64,000 nt of DNA from Cyanobium sp. Cruz-8D1. GTDB taxonomy: Bacteria; Cyanobacteriota; Cyanobacteriia; PCC-6307; Cyanobiaceae. This document shows positions 41,053 to 51,504 of this stretch, one piece after another. The position numbers and the translations under genes are program-made. The DNA lies in contig NZ_JAGQCD010000003.1 in assembly GCF_024345975.1 (NCBI RefSeq), positions 124,001 through 188,000 on the forward strand. Direction: 5' to 3'. The notes beneath the pieces were generated by a model. The model worked only from the letters and a program-made list of their open reading frames with translations. It made no database searches and was not told the DNA's origin. How positions within the stretch are numbered: position 1 is the first letter of the stretch; every line of letters begins with the position of its first letter.

Positions 41053-41933
41053 GCTCCGTTCTCGAGCGCCTTGATCGCCTGCCCCGCCGCAACCTGACGG
41101 TGCTCGCCATCAAGGGCCTCAGCACGCTGGTGCCCGGCGGCTGGCACAACATCACCAGCGCCGACGATCTGATCAGCGACGTGCTGGGCAGCAGCGATCC
41201 GGAGTTGATCCGCCAGGTGCGCGAGCGGGCCGACGCCTTGAGCCGGGCCCGACACGAAGGCTATGGCCGTGCCCTGAGCCTGTACGACGCCGTCAACCGG
41301 TCGCAGAAGGCTGCCGGTGGGCTGCGGCTGCTGGCCAACATCGGTGGCGCCCTGCCGCTGGTGAAGCGTGTCGCCGATCTCACCCCCACCAGCGAGACCC
41401 TGCAGGCGGCGGATCTCAGCTTGAAGGTGGCCGCCGAGATGCTGGCCTTCACCCAGGTGAACGGCCTGCCCGGTGACAGCTTCGGCGACTTCGCCGCCGC
41501 CCTGGGCGAGTACGCCGGCGAAGCCCGGGTGAGGATGGCCGCCCTGATCTGCTTCGATGCCCTGCTGCCGCTGGGCGACCAGGCCCTGCAGCGACTGGAC
41601 AGCCTGCTGGGGGGCGTCAACAAGCGGGACCTGCACCAGCTTCCCGCCTACGCCGGGATGGCCAAGTTGCTGCCGGGACGGGGCGACGGGGCCCACCTGA
41701 CCTTCCTGCGCCGGGGCGTGGACCAGTGGCTGGGCTGGGCCGGCGGGTTCAGCAGCCAGCTGGGTCTCACCGGCCAGAAGGCCGTGCAGGCCCTGGAGAC
41801 CACCCTGGGCCCCTGGCAGGGGGGCTTCCAGCAGATGGCCACCTTCCTCGATGCCTTCACCGATACCTACCAGCACACGGGCGTGCAGGCGGTGGCCCGC
41901 CGGCTGGTGGAACGGGCCGCCGCGGAGATCTGA
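41049..41933 (+). CDS. hypothetical helical protein paired with the upstream gene
   Basis: 294 residues, mostly amphipathic helices without transmembrane segments. Recognisable stretches are NLTVLAIKGLSTLVPGGWHNIT, QAADLSLKVAAEMLAFTQV and LTGQKAVQALETTLGPWQGGFQQM. No known motif. It is coupled to the membrane-anchored protein upstream and converges on chlL 14 bases away. A soluble partner of the upstream anchor is one reading. Confidence 0.8.
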   Translation: MSSVLERLDRLPRRNLTVLAIKGLSTLVPGGWHNITSADDLISDVLGSSDPELIRQVRERADALSRARHEGYGRALSLYDAVNRSQKAAGGLRLLANIGGALPLVKRVADLTPTSETLQAADLSLKVAAEMLAFTQVNGLPGDSFGDFAAALGEYAGEARVRMAALICFDALLPLGDQALQRLDSLLGGVNKRDLHQLPAYAGMAKLLPGRGDGAHLTFLRRGVDQWLGWAGGFSSQLGLTGQKAVQALETTLGPWQGGFQQMATFLDAFTDTYQHTGVQAVARRLVERAAAEI

Positions 41934-41947
41934 CCCCCCAGCGGGGG

Positions 41948-42916
<969 letters not shown>

Positions 42917-42975
42917 TCAGATCGGATCCCGGCTGTCGGGGGATCACGCAAACCGAAACATGGCCGGCTTGGGCC

Positions 42976-44637
42976 TCAACGGCTGAAGTGGGCCTTGGCG
43001 TCGTAGAGGGCTTCGGCATCAATGCGTGCCAGGCCCCGTTCGCGGGCGAAGGCTTCGGTGTTCTTACGCACCTTGCCCCGCACGAAGAAGGGAATCTTGG
43101 CAAGTTCGGCTTCCCCATCCGCTGTCCAGAGGCTCTCGAGCGCCTCCCGCACGGCGTCAGCGGCCGTGATGGTGCCGGGGGCCGGGGAGGTGGCCTGAGC
43201 GGCCGCGGTGGCCGGGACAGCCTCGGGCTCACCCGTCGCCGCCGCCGCCGGTGCGCCGTCGCCCAGGTGGCTGCGGTGGCCGTCGACGAACTCGAAGTCG
43301 TGGCGGAACATGCCGATCAGGTGCTCCTCCAGGCCCATCATCAGAGGGTGCACCCAGGAATCGAAGATCACATTGGCCCCCTCCCAGCCCATCTGGGGGG
43401 AGTACCGGGCCGGCACATCCTGCACATGCAGGGGGGCGCTGATCACGGCACAGGGCAGCTCCAGCCGCTTGGCGCTGTGCCGTTCCATCTGGGTGCCGAG
43501 CACCAGCTCCGCCGCCGCCTCGCCCATGGCCTTCTCCACCACGAGGTAGTCGTCGGTGATCAGGGCCTCCAGGCCCAGCTCGGCGGCGGCAGCCCGCACC
43601 TCCCTGGCCTGCTCCCGGCTGTAGCTGCCCAGACCCACCACCTGGAAGCCCAGTTCCTTTGAGGCGATCCGGGCGGCGGCGATGGCGTGGGTGGCATCAG
43701 CGAAGATGAACACCCGCTTGCCGGTCAGGTAGGTGGAATCCACCGACTTGGAATACCAGGGCAGCCGGGAGCGGCGCTCGGCCTCGCTCGGTTGCCCCTC
43801 GACCGTCTGCAGATCAGCGGGAAGCGCCAGGTCGAGCACGCCATGGAGCTCCCGCAGGAAGGTGGCCGTGGCGCCGATGCCGATCGGCACCGTGCGGACC
43901 ACCGGGGTGCCGAAGCTGCGCTCCAGCCAGCTGCACACCGGGCCTGCCACCTCGGGGTAGAGGCAGACGTTGGCGTCGGCCGTGGGGAGGCGCATCAGAT
44001 CAGCGGGCCGGGCTCCCAGCGGTGCCACCACCGCCGCATCGATGCCGTGCTCGGCCAGCAGCCGGGTGATCTCCAGCACGTCGTCGCGGCAGCGGAAGCC
44101 CAGCAGGCTGGGACCCAGCAGGTTGACCCGGGGCCGGCGGCCTTCCTCTCGCCAACGGGACGGGGAGGGCTTGGGGGTGCCCGGCGGCGGCAGCTGGTCC
44201 TTGAGCAGGGTGCGGACCAGTTGGTAGAGGGTCTCGGCCGCTCCCCAGTTCTCCTTCTTGGAGTAGGCGGGCAGTTCCAGGTTGACCAGAGGCACCCCCA
44301 GATTCATGCCCCCGGCCAGGGCGCCGGGTTGATCCTGGATCAGCTCGGCCGTGCAGCTTTCCCCCACCAGCAGCGCCTCAGGCTGGAAGCGCTCGACGGC
44401 CTGGCGGATCGAGCGCTGCACCAGCTCGGCGGTGTCACCGCCCAGATCCCTGGCCTGGAACGTGGTGTAGGTGACCGGAGGACGCAGGCCCCGCCGTTCG
44501 ATCATCGTGAACAAAAGATCGGCGTAGGTGTCGCCCTGGGGGGCATGGAGCACGTAATGCACCCCCTCCATCGAGGTGGCGACGCGCATGGCTCCCACGT
44601 GGGGGGGGCCTTCGTAGGTCCAGAGGGTCAGTTCCAT
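42976..44637 (-). CDS. chlB: light-independent protochlorophyllide reductase subunit B
   Basis: 553 residues from ATG 44637. With ChlN it forms the catalytic heterotetramer of DPOR. Asp36 in [13 protein letters not shown] is the single non-cysteine ligand to the shared 4Fe-4S cluster. [17 protein letters not shown] is conserved. The C-terminal domain ([20 protein letters not shown]) folds over the substrate. It lies 7 bases downstream of chlN and 116 bases before chlL. Confidence 0.97.
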   Translation of the reverse strand: MELTLWTYEGPPHVGAMRVATSMEGVHYVLHAPQGDTYADLLFTMIERRGLRPPVTYTTFQARDLGGDTAELVQRSIRQAVERFQPEALLVGESCTAELIQDQPGALAGGMNLGVPLVNLELPAYSKKENWGAAETLYQLVRTLLKDQLPPPGTPKPSPSRWREEGRRPRVNLLGPSLLGFRCRDDVLEITRLLAEHGIDAAVVAPLGARPADLMRLPTADANVCLYPEVAGPVCSWLERSFGTPVVRTVPIGIGATATFLRELHGVLDLALPADLQTVEGQPSEAERRSRLPWYSKSVDSTYLTGKRVFIFADATHAIAAARIASKELGFQVVGLGSYSREQAREVRAAAAELGLEALITDDYLVVEKAMGEAAAELVLGTQMERHSAKRLELPCAVISAPLHVQDVPARYSPQMGWEGANVIFDSWVHPLMMGLEEHLIGMFRHDFEFVDGHRSHLGDGAPAAAATGEPEAVPATAAAQATSPAPGTITAADAVREALESLWTADGEAELAKIPFFVRGKVRKNTEAFARERGLARIDAEALYDAKAHFSR

Positions 44638-44644
44638 GGGGGTC

Positions 44645-45946
<1,302 letters not shown>

Positions 45947-46016
45947 TTAGCGGGGCCGACGGGGTCGCTGCCCGACTGCGTTACATCTTTTCGGGATCGT
46001 GTCCGGATTCCAGCGC

Positions 46017-46520
46017 TCAGAGGCGGCGGCGGAACCCTTCGCTGAAGCTGGCGCTGCGATCGTCGCGATCGCCATCGGCACTGCGGCTGAGCTTCCACAC
46101 GTTGCGCCCCAGGCGACGGGCCGTGAGTCCGCCCCGCTCCACCAGCGGCGCCCCCGGCCGGGCGCCCATCAGCTGGGCCACCTCGGCGGTGCTCAGGGGG
46201 GCGCCGGTGCGAATGGCCAGGTCGGTGATCTCAAGCCGCTGGCGCAGGCCCCCCAGATCGACCGGGTGGTCCGCTTCGCCGGTCTCCTTCCAGTCAGCGA
46301 AGCCGTCGCCAGCGACGCTGCCCATGCGCCGCATCAGGCCCAGGCCGATGAAGGCGAGGGCCTGCTCCGGCCGCACCCCCTCATCCAGCGCCCGGGTGAT
46401 CCATTCGGACACGGTGTCCTGGTCCAGGGAGGGTCGCAGCGGATGGGTCTCCCCCGCCACCCCGGCGGCCGGGGATTCGTTGCTGGAAGAAGGTGCGGAA
46501 GCGCTGCGCCGGGTGGTCAT
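46017..46520 (-). CDS. hypothetical protein with possible helix-turn-helix, upstream of chlN
   Basis: 167 residues from ATG 46520. The N-terminal 40 residues are polar and disordered. The middle is helical (VSEWITRALDEGVRPEQALAFIGLGLMRRMG). The C-terminal segment (LSTAEVAQLMGARPGAPLVERGGLTARRLGRNVWKLSR) looks like a winged-helix or helix-turn-helix. Same strand and just upstream of chlN (73 bases), so it may be co-transcribed with DPOR or regulate it. Not a recognised family. Confidence 0.72.
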   Translation of the reverse strand: MTTRRSASAPSSSNESPAAGVAGETHPLRPSLDQDTVSEWITRALDEGVRPEQALAFIGLGLMRRMGSVAGDGFADWKETGEADHPVDLGGLRQRLEITDLAIRTGAPLSTAEVAQLMGARPGAPLVERGGLTARRLGRNVWKLSRSADGDRDDRSASFSEGFRRRL

Positions 46521-46766
46521 GGTTGCGCCTGTGAAGGTTGTCCTGGAAGGTATCGGCTGGCTTCGGTCCCGCAAGGGTCCCTGGGCCCCGAAGCCCCTCT
46601 GCAGCACAATGAATTCAGGTCTGATCGACCCACCGATCGCGTGCACTGCCGAGGGCCTCCACTCAGTGCCTCCCCCGTTCACATCATGGACCGTTCTCTC
46701 CATCGGCCCTGCGAACATTCCGCCTCCCAGGGCCGATACGATGCGACCTCAACGCAGGAGAAACCG

Positions 46767-47810
46767 ATAGAGATCACACCCGGTGTGTGGTGGGTAGGTG
46801 TGCGGCTGGATAAGGATCATGTCCAGTGCCCCACCTAGTTCCTCGCCAACGGTTCGGAGGGGGGTGCTGATCGATCCTGGCTCGCCACTCACGAGCGAAG
46901 GCACCCTGGCCAAGCTGCGAACCAGCACCGATCTCGGTGCGATCCGCTGGCTCGTCTGTCACCACTCCGACCCCGACATCTGCGCCGCCCTGCCCAGGCT
47001 GGGCGAAGTCCTGACACACCCTGAGATTCAGGTGGTGACGGAGTGGCGCGCCAATGCCCTGATCCGTCATTACGGCCATCGTTTCTCCACCGACCTGGTG
47101 GAGCAGCACGATTGATGCCTGCCCCTGCTGGGGGGTCGGCGGCTGGAATTCCAGCTGACCCCGTACCTCCACTTTCCTGGGGCCATGGTTTCGTAGGACA
47201 CCCTCAGCCACACCCTGTTCTCTATCGCCCCGCAGCACGGCCACATCGACGCGGCGATGCGCCCGTGGCTGGACCATCTGCTGGAGGATCAGCGCCATGC
47301 CCACGCGGTGGCCGCCCTCAACACGGCGGCGCTCTGCGATCCGCTCACGGGCCTGGCCAACCGCCGAGCCCTCGATGGAGCGAAGCTGCCACCCAGCCAC
47401 TCCCTGATCGAGCTGGATCTCGACCATTTCAAGCAGGTCAACGACAGCTTCGGCCACGACGCCGGCGACCGGGTTCTCAAGCAGGTAGCCAAGGCCCTGA
47501 GGGAATCGGTGCGGGAGCAGGACCAGACTTTCCGGCTCGGCAGCGAGGAGTTCCTGGTGCTGCTGCCGGAGGCCGACCAGGCCACGGCCCTGATGGTGGC
47601 GGAACGGATCCGTCTCTCGATGCACCCACTCGACCTCGCTTGTGAAGCCCCCGAGGGGCACCTCACGGTCCGCCTGGGGGTGAGCACCAAACCGGCCCAG
47701 CTCCCTTCCGATTTCTCCCAGCTGATGGAGCTCGCCGACCAGGCGCTCCATGCCGCCAAAGGGGAAGGCCGCAAGCGGGTCTGCGCCGCTGATTCCCTGT
47801 CCACGAGCAG
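46767..47810 (+). pseudogene. decayed diiron metallo-beta-lactamase-fold / GGDEF fusion
   Basis: A broken gene for a fusion of an ODP-type (oxygen-binding diiron, metallo-beta-lactamase fold) domain with a GGDEF domain. Segments in order: EITPGVWWVGVRLDKDH, then GVLIDPGSPLTSEGT, RWLVCHHSDPDICAALP, EWRANALIRHYGHRFS, LEFQLTPYLHFPGAMVS, then GGDEF parts CDPLTGLANRRALD and RLGSEEFLVLLPEA. Damage: an AGGAG ribosome site (46756-46760) is followed by ATA at 46767 where ATG is expected; TAG at 46836; an extra G in the run near 46860 shifts the frame; TGA at 47113 and TAG at 47194 interrupt the next frame; the domain end before GGDEF is shortened; the final stop is lost. The active-site loop reads GSEEF, not GGDEF. 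The 3' limit is approximate. Confidence 0.82.
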
Positions 47811-47959
47811 CCGCTGGGCCGGGATAGCCCCTGGCAACGCCACCCTCGGGAGTACCCTCCAGGTCTGGATTGCCCTAAGGGGCGGCCAGGGATCCCGGCG
47901 TTTCAACCACCCGGCGATCGACACGACCGTCCTCTCGGGAGTTGGCGCCTGGCGCCGTG

Positions 47960-48760
47960 ATGGATCCGCAGGCTGCCCGTTCCTTCCTTCGCGACGACCG
48001 GTCGGACGCCAGACGACGGGCCGCGAATCTGCGCATCACCGGCACCGATGTGAGCGGCAAGGCCTCCGGGGCCAGCTGCGTGATCACCACCGACAGCGAA
48101 GGCAGGCGCCTGGCGCGTCAGTCCAGCCACGTGCAGTCGATCGAGCTGCGCACCTACGTCTTCCTGGATTCCCTCCAGCCCCAGCTGGCGTCGTACATGG
48201 GCACGGTGTCCCATGGCTTCCTGCCGATTCCTGGCGATGCCTGCCTCTGGCTGGAGGTGTCCCCCGGCATGGCGGTGCACCGGGTCACCGACATCGCCCT
48301 CAAGGCCAGCACGGTGCGGCTCGGCCAGATGGTGGTGGAGCGGGCCTTCGGCTCCCTGGCCCTCTACCACCGCGATCAGAGCAACGTGCTCCACTCCGGT
48401 GACGTGGTCCTGGAGGCCATCGGCAGCCGGGTGGAGCTGCGCAGCCGCTGTGAGGTGACCTGGACCGAGATCATCCGGGCGATCACCCCCGACCATGCCG
48501 TGCTGATCAACCGCCAGAACCGCCGCGGCTCGATGATCCAGGCCGGCATGAGCATGTTCATCCTTGAGACCGAGCCGGCCGGTTACGTGTTGATCGCCGC
48601 CAATGAGGCGGAGAAGGGCTCCAACATCACCGTGGTCGACGTCAAGGCCGTCGGTGCCTTCGGCCGCCTCACCCTGGCGGGCAAGGAGGGCGATGTGGAG
48701 GAGGCCGCCGCCGCCGCCATGCGCGCCGTGGCCCAGATCAACGCCGGCGCTGGCGCCTGA
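47960..48760 (+). CDS. csoS1D: tandem-BMC shell protein CsoS1D
   Basis: 266 residues from ATG 47960. Two BMC domains in one chain form a pseudohexamer in the alpha-carboxysome shell with a large gated pore in known homologues. First domain [22 protein letters not shown]; second with [37 protein letters not shown] and [24 protein letters not shown], which closes the fold. It lies upstream of the cso operon as in other alpha-cyanobacteria. It converges on rdgB with a 4-base gap. Confidence 0.9.
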   Translation: MDPQAARSFLRDDRSDARRRAANLRITGTDVSGKASGASCVITTDSEGRRLARQSSHVQSIELRTYVFLDSLQPQLASYMGTVSHGFLPIPGDACLWLEVSPGMAVHRVTDIALKASTVRLGQMVVERAFGSLALYHRDQSNVLHSGDVVLEAIGSRVELRSRCEVTWTEIIRAITPDHAVLINRQNRRGSMIQAGMSMFILETEPAGYVLIAANEAEKGSNITVVDVKAVGAFGRLTLAGKEGDVEEAAAAAMRAVAQINAGAGA

Positions 48761-48764
48761 ACGC

Positions 48765-49337
48765 TCAGCCCAGGCCCAGCAGACGTTTCAGACCCGGGGC
48801 CATCGCCCGGGCCGCCTTGCCACGGCTGCCCAGCCGGCTCTTGAGGTGCTCGCCCATCTCGGCATAGCTGCAACCGGCTTCGCGCACGTGGAACAGCGGG
48901 TCATAGCCGCCGCCATGGCCCGCAGGCTGGCGCAGGATCAGCCCGCGGCAGAGCCCCTCCGACTCCAGCACCACCGCACCGGACGGGTCGGCCAGGGCCA
49001 TGGCACTCACGAAGGTGCCGCCGCGGTAGAGGGAGTCGCCCAGCTCCTGCAGCAGCCGGTGGATCTTCTCGTGGTCGGTGGGTGCATAGCGGGCCGAGTA
49101 CAGGCCGGGGCGGCCATCGAGGGCATCCACCTCCAGGCCCGAATCGTCGCCCAGCGACCAGCAGCCGGTGAGGGCGGCCACGGTGGAGGCCTTCAGACGG
49201 GCATTTTCCGCATAGGTATGGCCGGTCTCCTCGATCTCCAGCTCCTTCGGTTGCTGCCTGACCTCCAGACCCACCTCGTCGAGCATGGCCGTGATTTCGG
49301 CCACCTTGTGGGGGTTGCCGCTGGCGATGACCAGCAC
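48765..49337 (-). CDS. rdgB: non-canonical purine NTP pyrophosphatase
   Basis: Cleaves dITP/XTP to keep them out of nucleic acids (Ham1 family). About 190 residues from GTG 49337 (LVIASGNPHKVAEI), the canonical beginning; TTG 49361 would add eight. Motifs: ELEIEETGHTYAENARLKA, SLGDDSGLEVDALDGRPGLYSARY, GYDPLFHVREAG and EMGEHLKSRLGSRGKA. Its place between csoS1D and sbtA is shared with relatives and is probably only synteny. Confidence 0.93.
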   Translation of the reverse strand: MLVIASGNPHKVAEITAMLDEVGLEVRQQPKELEIEETGHTYAENARLKASTVAALTGCWSLGDDSGLEVDALDGRPGLYSARYAPTDHEKIHRLLQELGDSLYRGGTFVSAMALADPSGAVVLESEGLCRGLILRQPAGHGGGYDPLFHVREAGCSYAEMGEHLKSRLGSRGKAARAMAPGLKRLLGLG

Positions 49338-49420
49338 CGGGTGGGAAGGGGAGAGGAACAAACCGGGCCCACGGGGGGCCCCATTGTGGTGCAGAGCGGT
49401 AGGCCGGGCGCTGAAGGGCT

Positions 49421-49474
49421 GGGACAGGACGGTTTGAACAGTCCACCCACGGAAAACTCCAGGGTTCCTGTCCC
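49421..49474. promoter_or_regulatory. 9-bp inverted repeat upstream of sbtA
   Basis: GGGACAGGA at 49421-49429 is matched exactly by its complement TCCTGTCCC at 49466-49474, with a 36-base spacer. It sits 123 bases before the sbtA start and 84 bases beyond the rdgB start, inside the shared intergenic region. It could be a binding site or an RNA stem. Confidence 0.45.
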
Positions 49475-49518
49475 GGGCGGACGCTAGGGACTTCACCACC
49501 GATCGGACGACACGGGGG

Positions 49519-49528
49519 GCAACGTTGC
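49519..49528. promoter_or_regulatory. 10-bp palindrome upstream of sbtA
   Basis: GCAACGTTGC is a perfect palindrome 69 bases before the sbtA ATG, in the position expected for an operator. No known CCM regulator site (CmpR/NdhR-type) is matched clearly. Confidence 0.35.
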
Positions 49529-49596
49529 GCGACCGATGACGGCCTGCAGCCGCTTCCGCCCCTAGGTTTCCTCCACCCTTTGGGCCCCGTAGGGCA

Positions 49597-50613
49597 ATGC
49601 AGTCGAGCCTGGTCCTACAGAACCTGCTCTCCGCGCCGGTGCTGTTCTTCTTCTTGGGCATCCTCGGTGTGTTGGTGGGCTCCGACCTGGAGATCCCCTC
49701 CCCACTGCCCAAGCTGTTCTCCCTCTACCTGCTGCTGGCGATCGGCTTCAAGGGGGGCATGGAGCTGGCCCACAGCGGCCTCGGCCCCCAGGTGCTGCTG
49801 ACGATCGGGGCGGCGGTGCTGATGTCGCTGCTGGTGCCACTGACCAGCTTCCTGTTCCTGCGACTACGCCTCGATGGTTACAACGCCGCCGCCATCGCCG
49901 CCTCCTACGGCTCGATCAGTGCCGTCACCTTCATCACCGCCGAGAGCTTCCTCAATGTTCTGGAGGTGAACTTCGACGGCTTCATGGTGGCGGCCCTGGC
50001 CCTGATGGAGTCGCCGGCGATCGTGGTGGGAGTGATCCTGGCCAGACTCTCGGCCCCCGCGGAGGAGGCGGAGACGGCTGGGGAGGCAGAGGATGGCGGG
50101 GGCAGTCTGCGCTGGCGGGAAATTCTCCAGGAGGCCTTTCTCAACGGCTCCGTCTATCTGCTGATCGGCAGCCTGGTGATCGGCTATGTGGTGGCCGCCT
50201 ACAGCCCGGCGGGGTTGGAGAAGATGGATCCCTTCACCGAAAAACTCTTTTATGGCGCCCTCTGTTTCTTCCTGCTCGACATGGGCATCGTGGCGGCGCA
50301 GCGGCTGCGGGACCTGCGCCAGACGGGGGCGTTTCTGATCGGCTTCTCCCTGCTGGCCCCCCCCGTGCATGCCCTGGTGGGGCTGCTGGTGAGTGTCCTG
50401 CTGGGCCTGAGCCAGGGCAACACCCTGCTGTTCATGGTGCTCTGCGCCAGCGCCTCCTACATCGCCGTGCCGGCGGCGATGCGCATGACCGTCCCCCAGG
50501 CCAATCCGAGCCTGTACATCTCCACGGCCCTGGGGCTCACCTTCCCCTTCAATGTGGTGGTCGGGATTCCCCTCTACATGGCGCTGACCCGACACTTCAT
50601 CCCCGTCGGCTGA
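49597..50613 (+). CDS. sbtA: sodium-dependent bicarbonate transporter
   Basis: Imports bicarbonate driven by sodium. 338 residues, about ten membrane helices in two inverted halves (LLSAPVLFFFLGILGVLVG ... LPKLFSLYLLLAIGFKGGMEL). Signature stretches are NAAAIAASYGSISAVTFITAESFL and LALMESPAIVVGVILARL; the polar loop SAPAEEAETAGEAEDGGGS is the cytoplasmic linker. ATG 49597. Followed by the PII-like partner sbtB 46 bases later and then by the carboxysome operon. Confidence 0.95.
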   Translation: MQSSLVLQNLLSAPVLFFFLGILGVLVGSDLEIPSPLPKLFSLYLLLAIGFKGGMELAHSGLGPQVLLTIGAAVLMSLLVPLTSFLFLRLRLDGYNAAAIAASYGSISAVTFITAESFLNVLEVNFDGFMVAALALMESPAIVVGVILARLSAPAEEAETAGEAEDGGGSLRWREILQEAFLNGSVYLLIGSLVIGYVVAAYSPAGLEKMDPFTEKLFYGALCFFLLDMGIVAAQRLRDLRQTGAFLIGFSLLAPPVHALVGLLVSVLLGLSQGNTLLFMVLCASASYIAVPAAMRMTVPQANPSLYISTALGLTFPFNVVVGIPLYMALTRHFIPVG

Positions 50614-50659
50614 GCCCGGGCTCCATGCCATTGCCTCGCCGAACCTTCGCCCCATCACC

Positions 50660-50941
50660 ATGAAGCGAATCGATCTGTTTCTCAGCGAACGGGAGTTGAA
50701 CCGGGTCTGCAAGGCCATCACCGCGGCCGGGGCCAAGGGCTACTCGGTGATGCGGCATGTGACCGGCATGGGGCCGTCCGGGGAGATCTCTGAAGGGATG
50801 GATTTCAGCGGGCTGGGGGCCAATGCCCACGTGATCGTGTTCGTGGAGGACGCCCTGCTGGTGGCCATGGGCAAGGCCCTGCGGCCCCTGCTGAAGCGCT
50901 ACGGCGGGGTGGGCTTCGTCTCGAGCGCCGAGCCCCTCTGA
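50660..50941 (+). CDS. sbtB: PII-like carbon regulator SbtB
   Basis: 93 residues with the PII ferredoxin-like fold: MKRIDLFLSERELNRVCKAI, a T-loop region (GYSVMRHVTGMGPSGEIS) and NAHVIVFVEDALLVAMGKALRPLL. SbtB proteins bind adenine nucleotides including cAMP and block SbtA. There is no C-terminal Cys-pair extension here, so this form ends at the basic fold. 46 bases after sbtA. Confidence 0.9.
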   Translation: MKRIDLFLSERELNRVCKAITAAGAKGYSVMRHVTGMGPSGEISEGMDFSGLGANAHVIVFVEDALLVAMGKALRPLLKRYGGVGFVSSAEPL

Positions 50942-50983
50942 GCCGCAGGGAAACCCCAGCTCGGCCGTGGTGGGGGCAGCGAT

Positions 50984-51002
50984 CAAGCAAAGCTTGCTTT
51001 TT
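50984..51002 (+). terminator. terminator-like hairpin after sbtB
   Basis: CAAGC at 50984-50988 pairs with GCTTG at 50992-50996 around a 3-base A loop and is followed by CTTTTTG. The short stem and T run fit a weak Rho-independent terminator 43 bases after the sbtB stop, separating sbtAB from the csoS1 operon. Confidence 0.45.
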
Positions 51003-51030
51003 GTGTTGCACTGATCAGCTGCCCTTATCA
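51001..51030 (+). promoter_or_regulatory. possible csoS1 operon promoter
   Basis: TTGTGT at 51001-51006 and TTATCA at 51025-51030 are spaced 18 bases apart, resembling -35 and -10 elements. A perfect palindrome CTGATCAG (51011-51018) lies between them. The region is AT-rich compared with its surroundings. 5' end of the large cso transcript is expected downstream. Confidence 0.35.
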
Positions 51031-51123
51031 GCCGATCGCGAAACCATGATGGCCGCCGGGCTCCCAATCGCTTGACGGAGGGTTTGACGGAGGAGCAAGG
51101 TTGCACACGAACATTCCACCCCC

Positions 51124-51135
51124 CTCCTCCAGGAG
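51124..51135 (+). promoter_or_regulatory. ribosome site inside a short hairpin before csoS1
   Basis: CTCC (51124-51127), loop TCCA, GGAG (51132-51135). GGAG is the ribosome-binding sequence 6 bases before the csoS1 ATG, so the stem could partly cover it. A strong AGGAG site at this position is unlike the weaker sites of the following genes. Confidence 0.4.
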
Positions 51136-51141
51136 CAGGTA

Positions 51142-51453
51142 ATGGCAAACGAAACCATGGGCATCGCCCTCGGCATGATCGAGACACGCGGTCTGGTCCC
51201 CGCCATCGAAGCGGCTGACGCCATGACCAAAGCCGCCGAAGTGCGCCTCATCGGTCGCGAATTCGTCGGAGGCGGCTACGTGACCGTCCTGGTGCGGGGT
51301 GAAACCGGTGCCGTCAACGCCGCCGTCCGCGCCGGAGCCGACGCCTGCGAGCGCGTTGGTGACGGCCTGGTGGCCGCCCACATCATCGCCCGTCCCCACC
51401 GTGAAGTGGAGCCGGCGCTGAACAGCAGCTTCGGCCTGGGATCGAAGGACTGA
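51142..51453 (+). CDS. csoS1: alpha-carboxysome major shell hexamer CsoS1
   Basis: 103 residues, single BMC domain: GIALGMIETRGLVPAIEAAD, AMTKAAEVRLIGREFVGGGYVTVLVRGETGAV, GADACERVGDGLVAAHIIARPH. It forms the hexagonal facets; the FVGGGY region lines the pore. First gene of the cso operon. The start has a strong AGGAG ribosome site. Residues 6-90 are nearly identical to CsoS1E further down. Confidence 0.97.
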   Translation: MANETMGIALGMIETRGLVPAIEAADAMTKAAEVRLIGREFVGGGYVTVLVRGETGAVNAAVRAGADACERVGDGLVAAHIIARPHREVEPALNSSFGLGSKD

Positions 51454-51504
51454 GCGGTCAAGGCGACCCTCTGATTTTTCATCCGAACCCATCCGAACAA
51501 TCCC

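Noticed and set aside
46767-47810. Treating the diiron/GGDEF remains as two or three separate small genes or as programmed frameshifting
   Set aside because: There are three in-frame stops, a shift in a G run, a lost start and a lost end; programmed recoding does not explain all of these.
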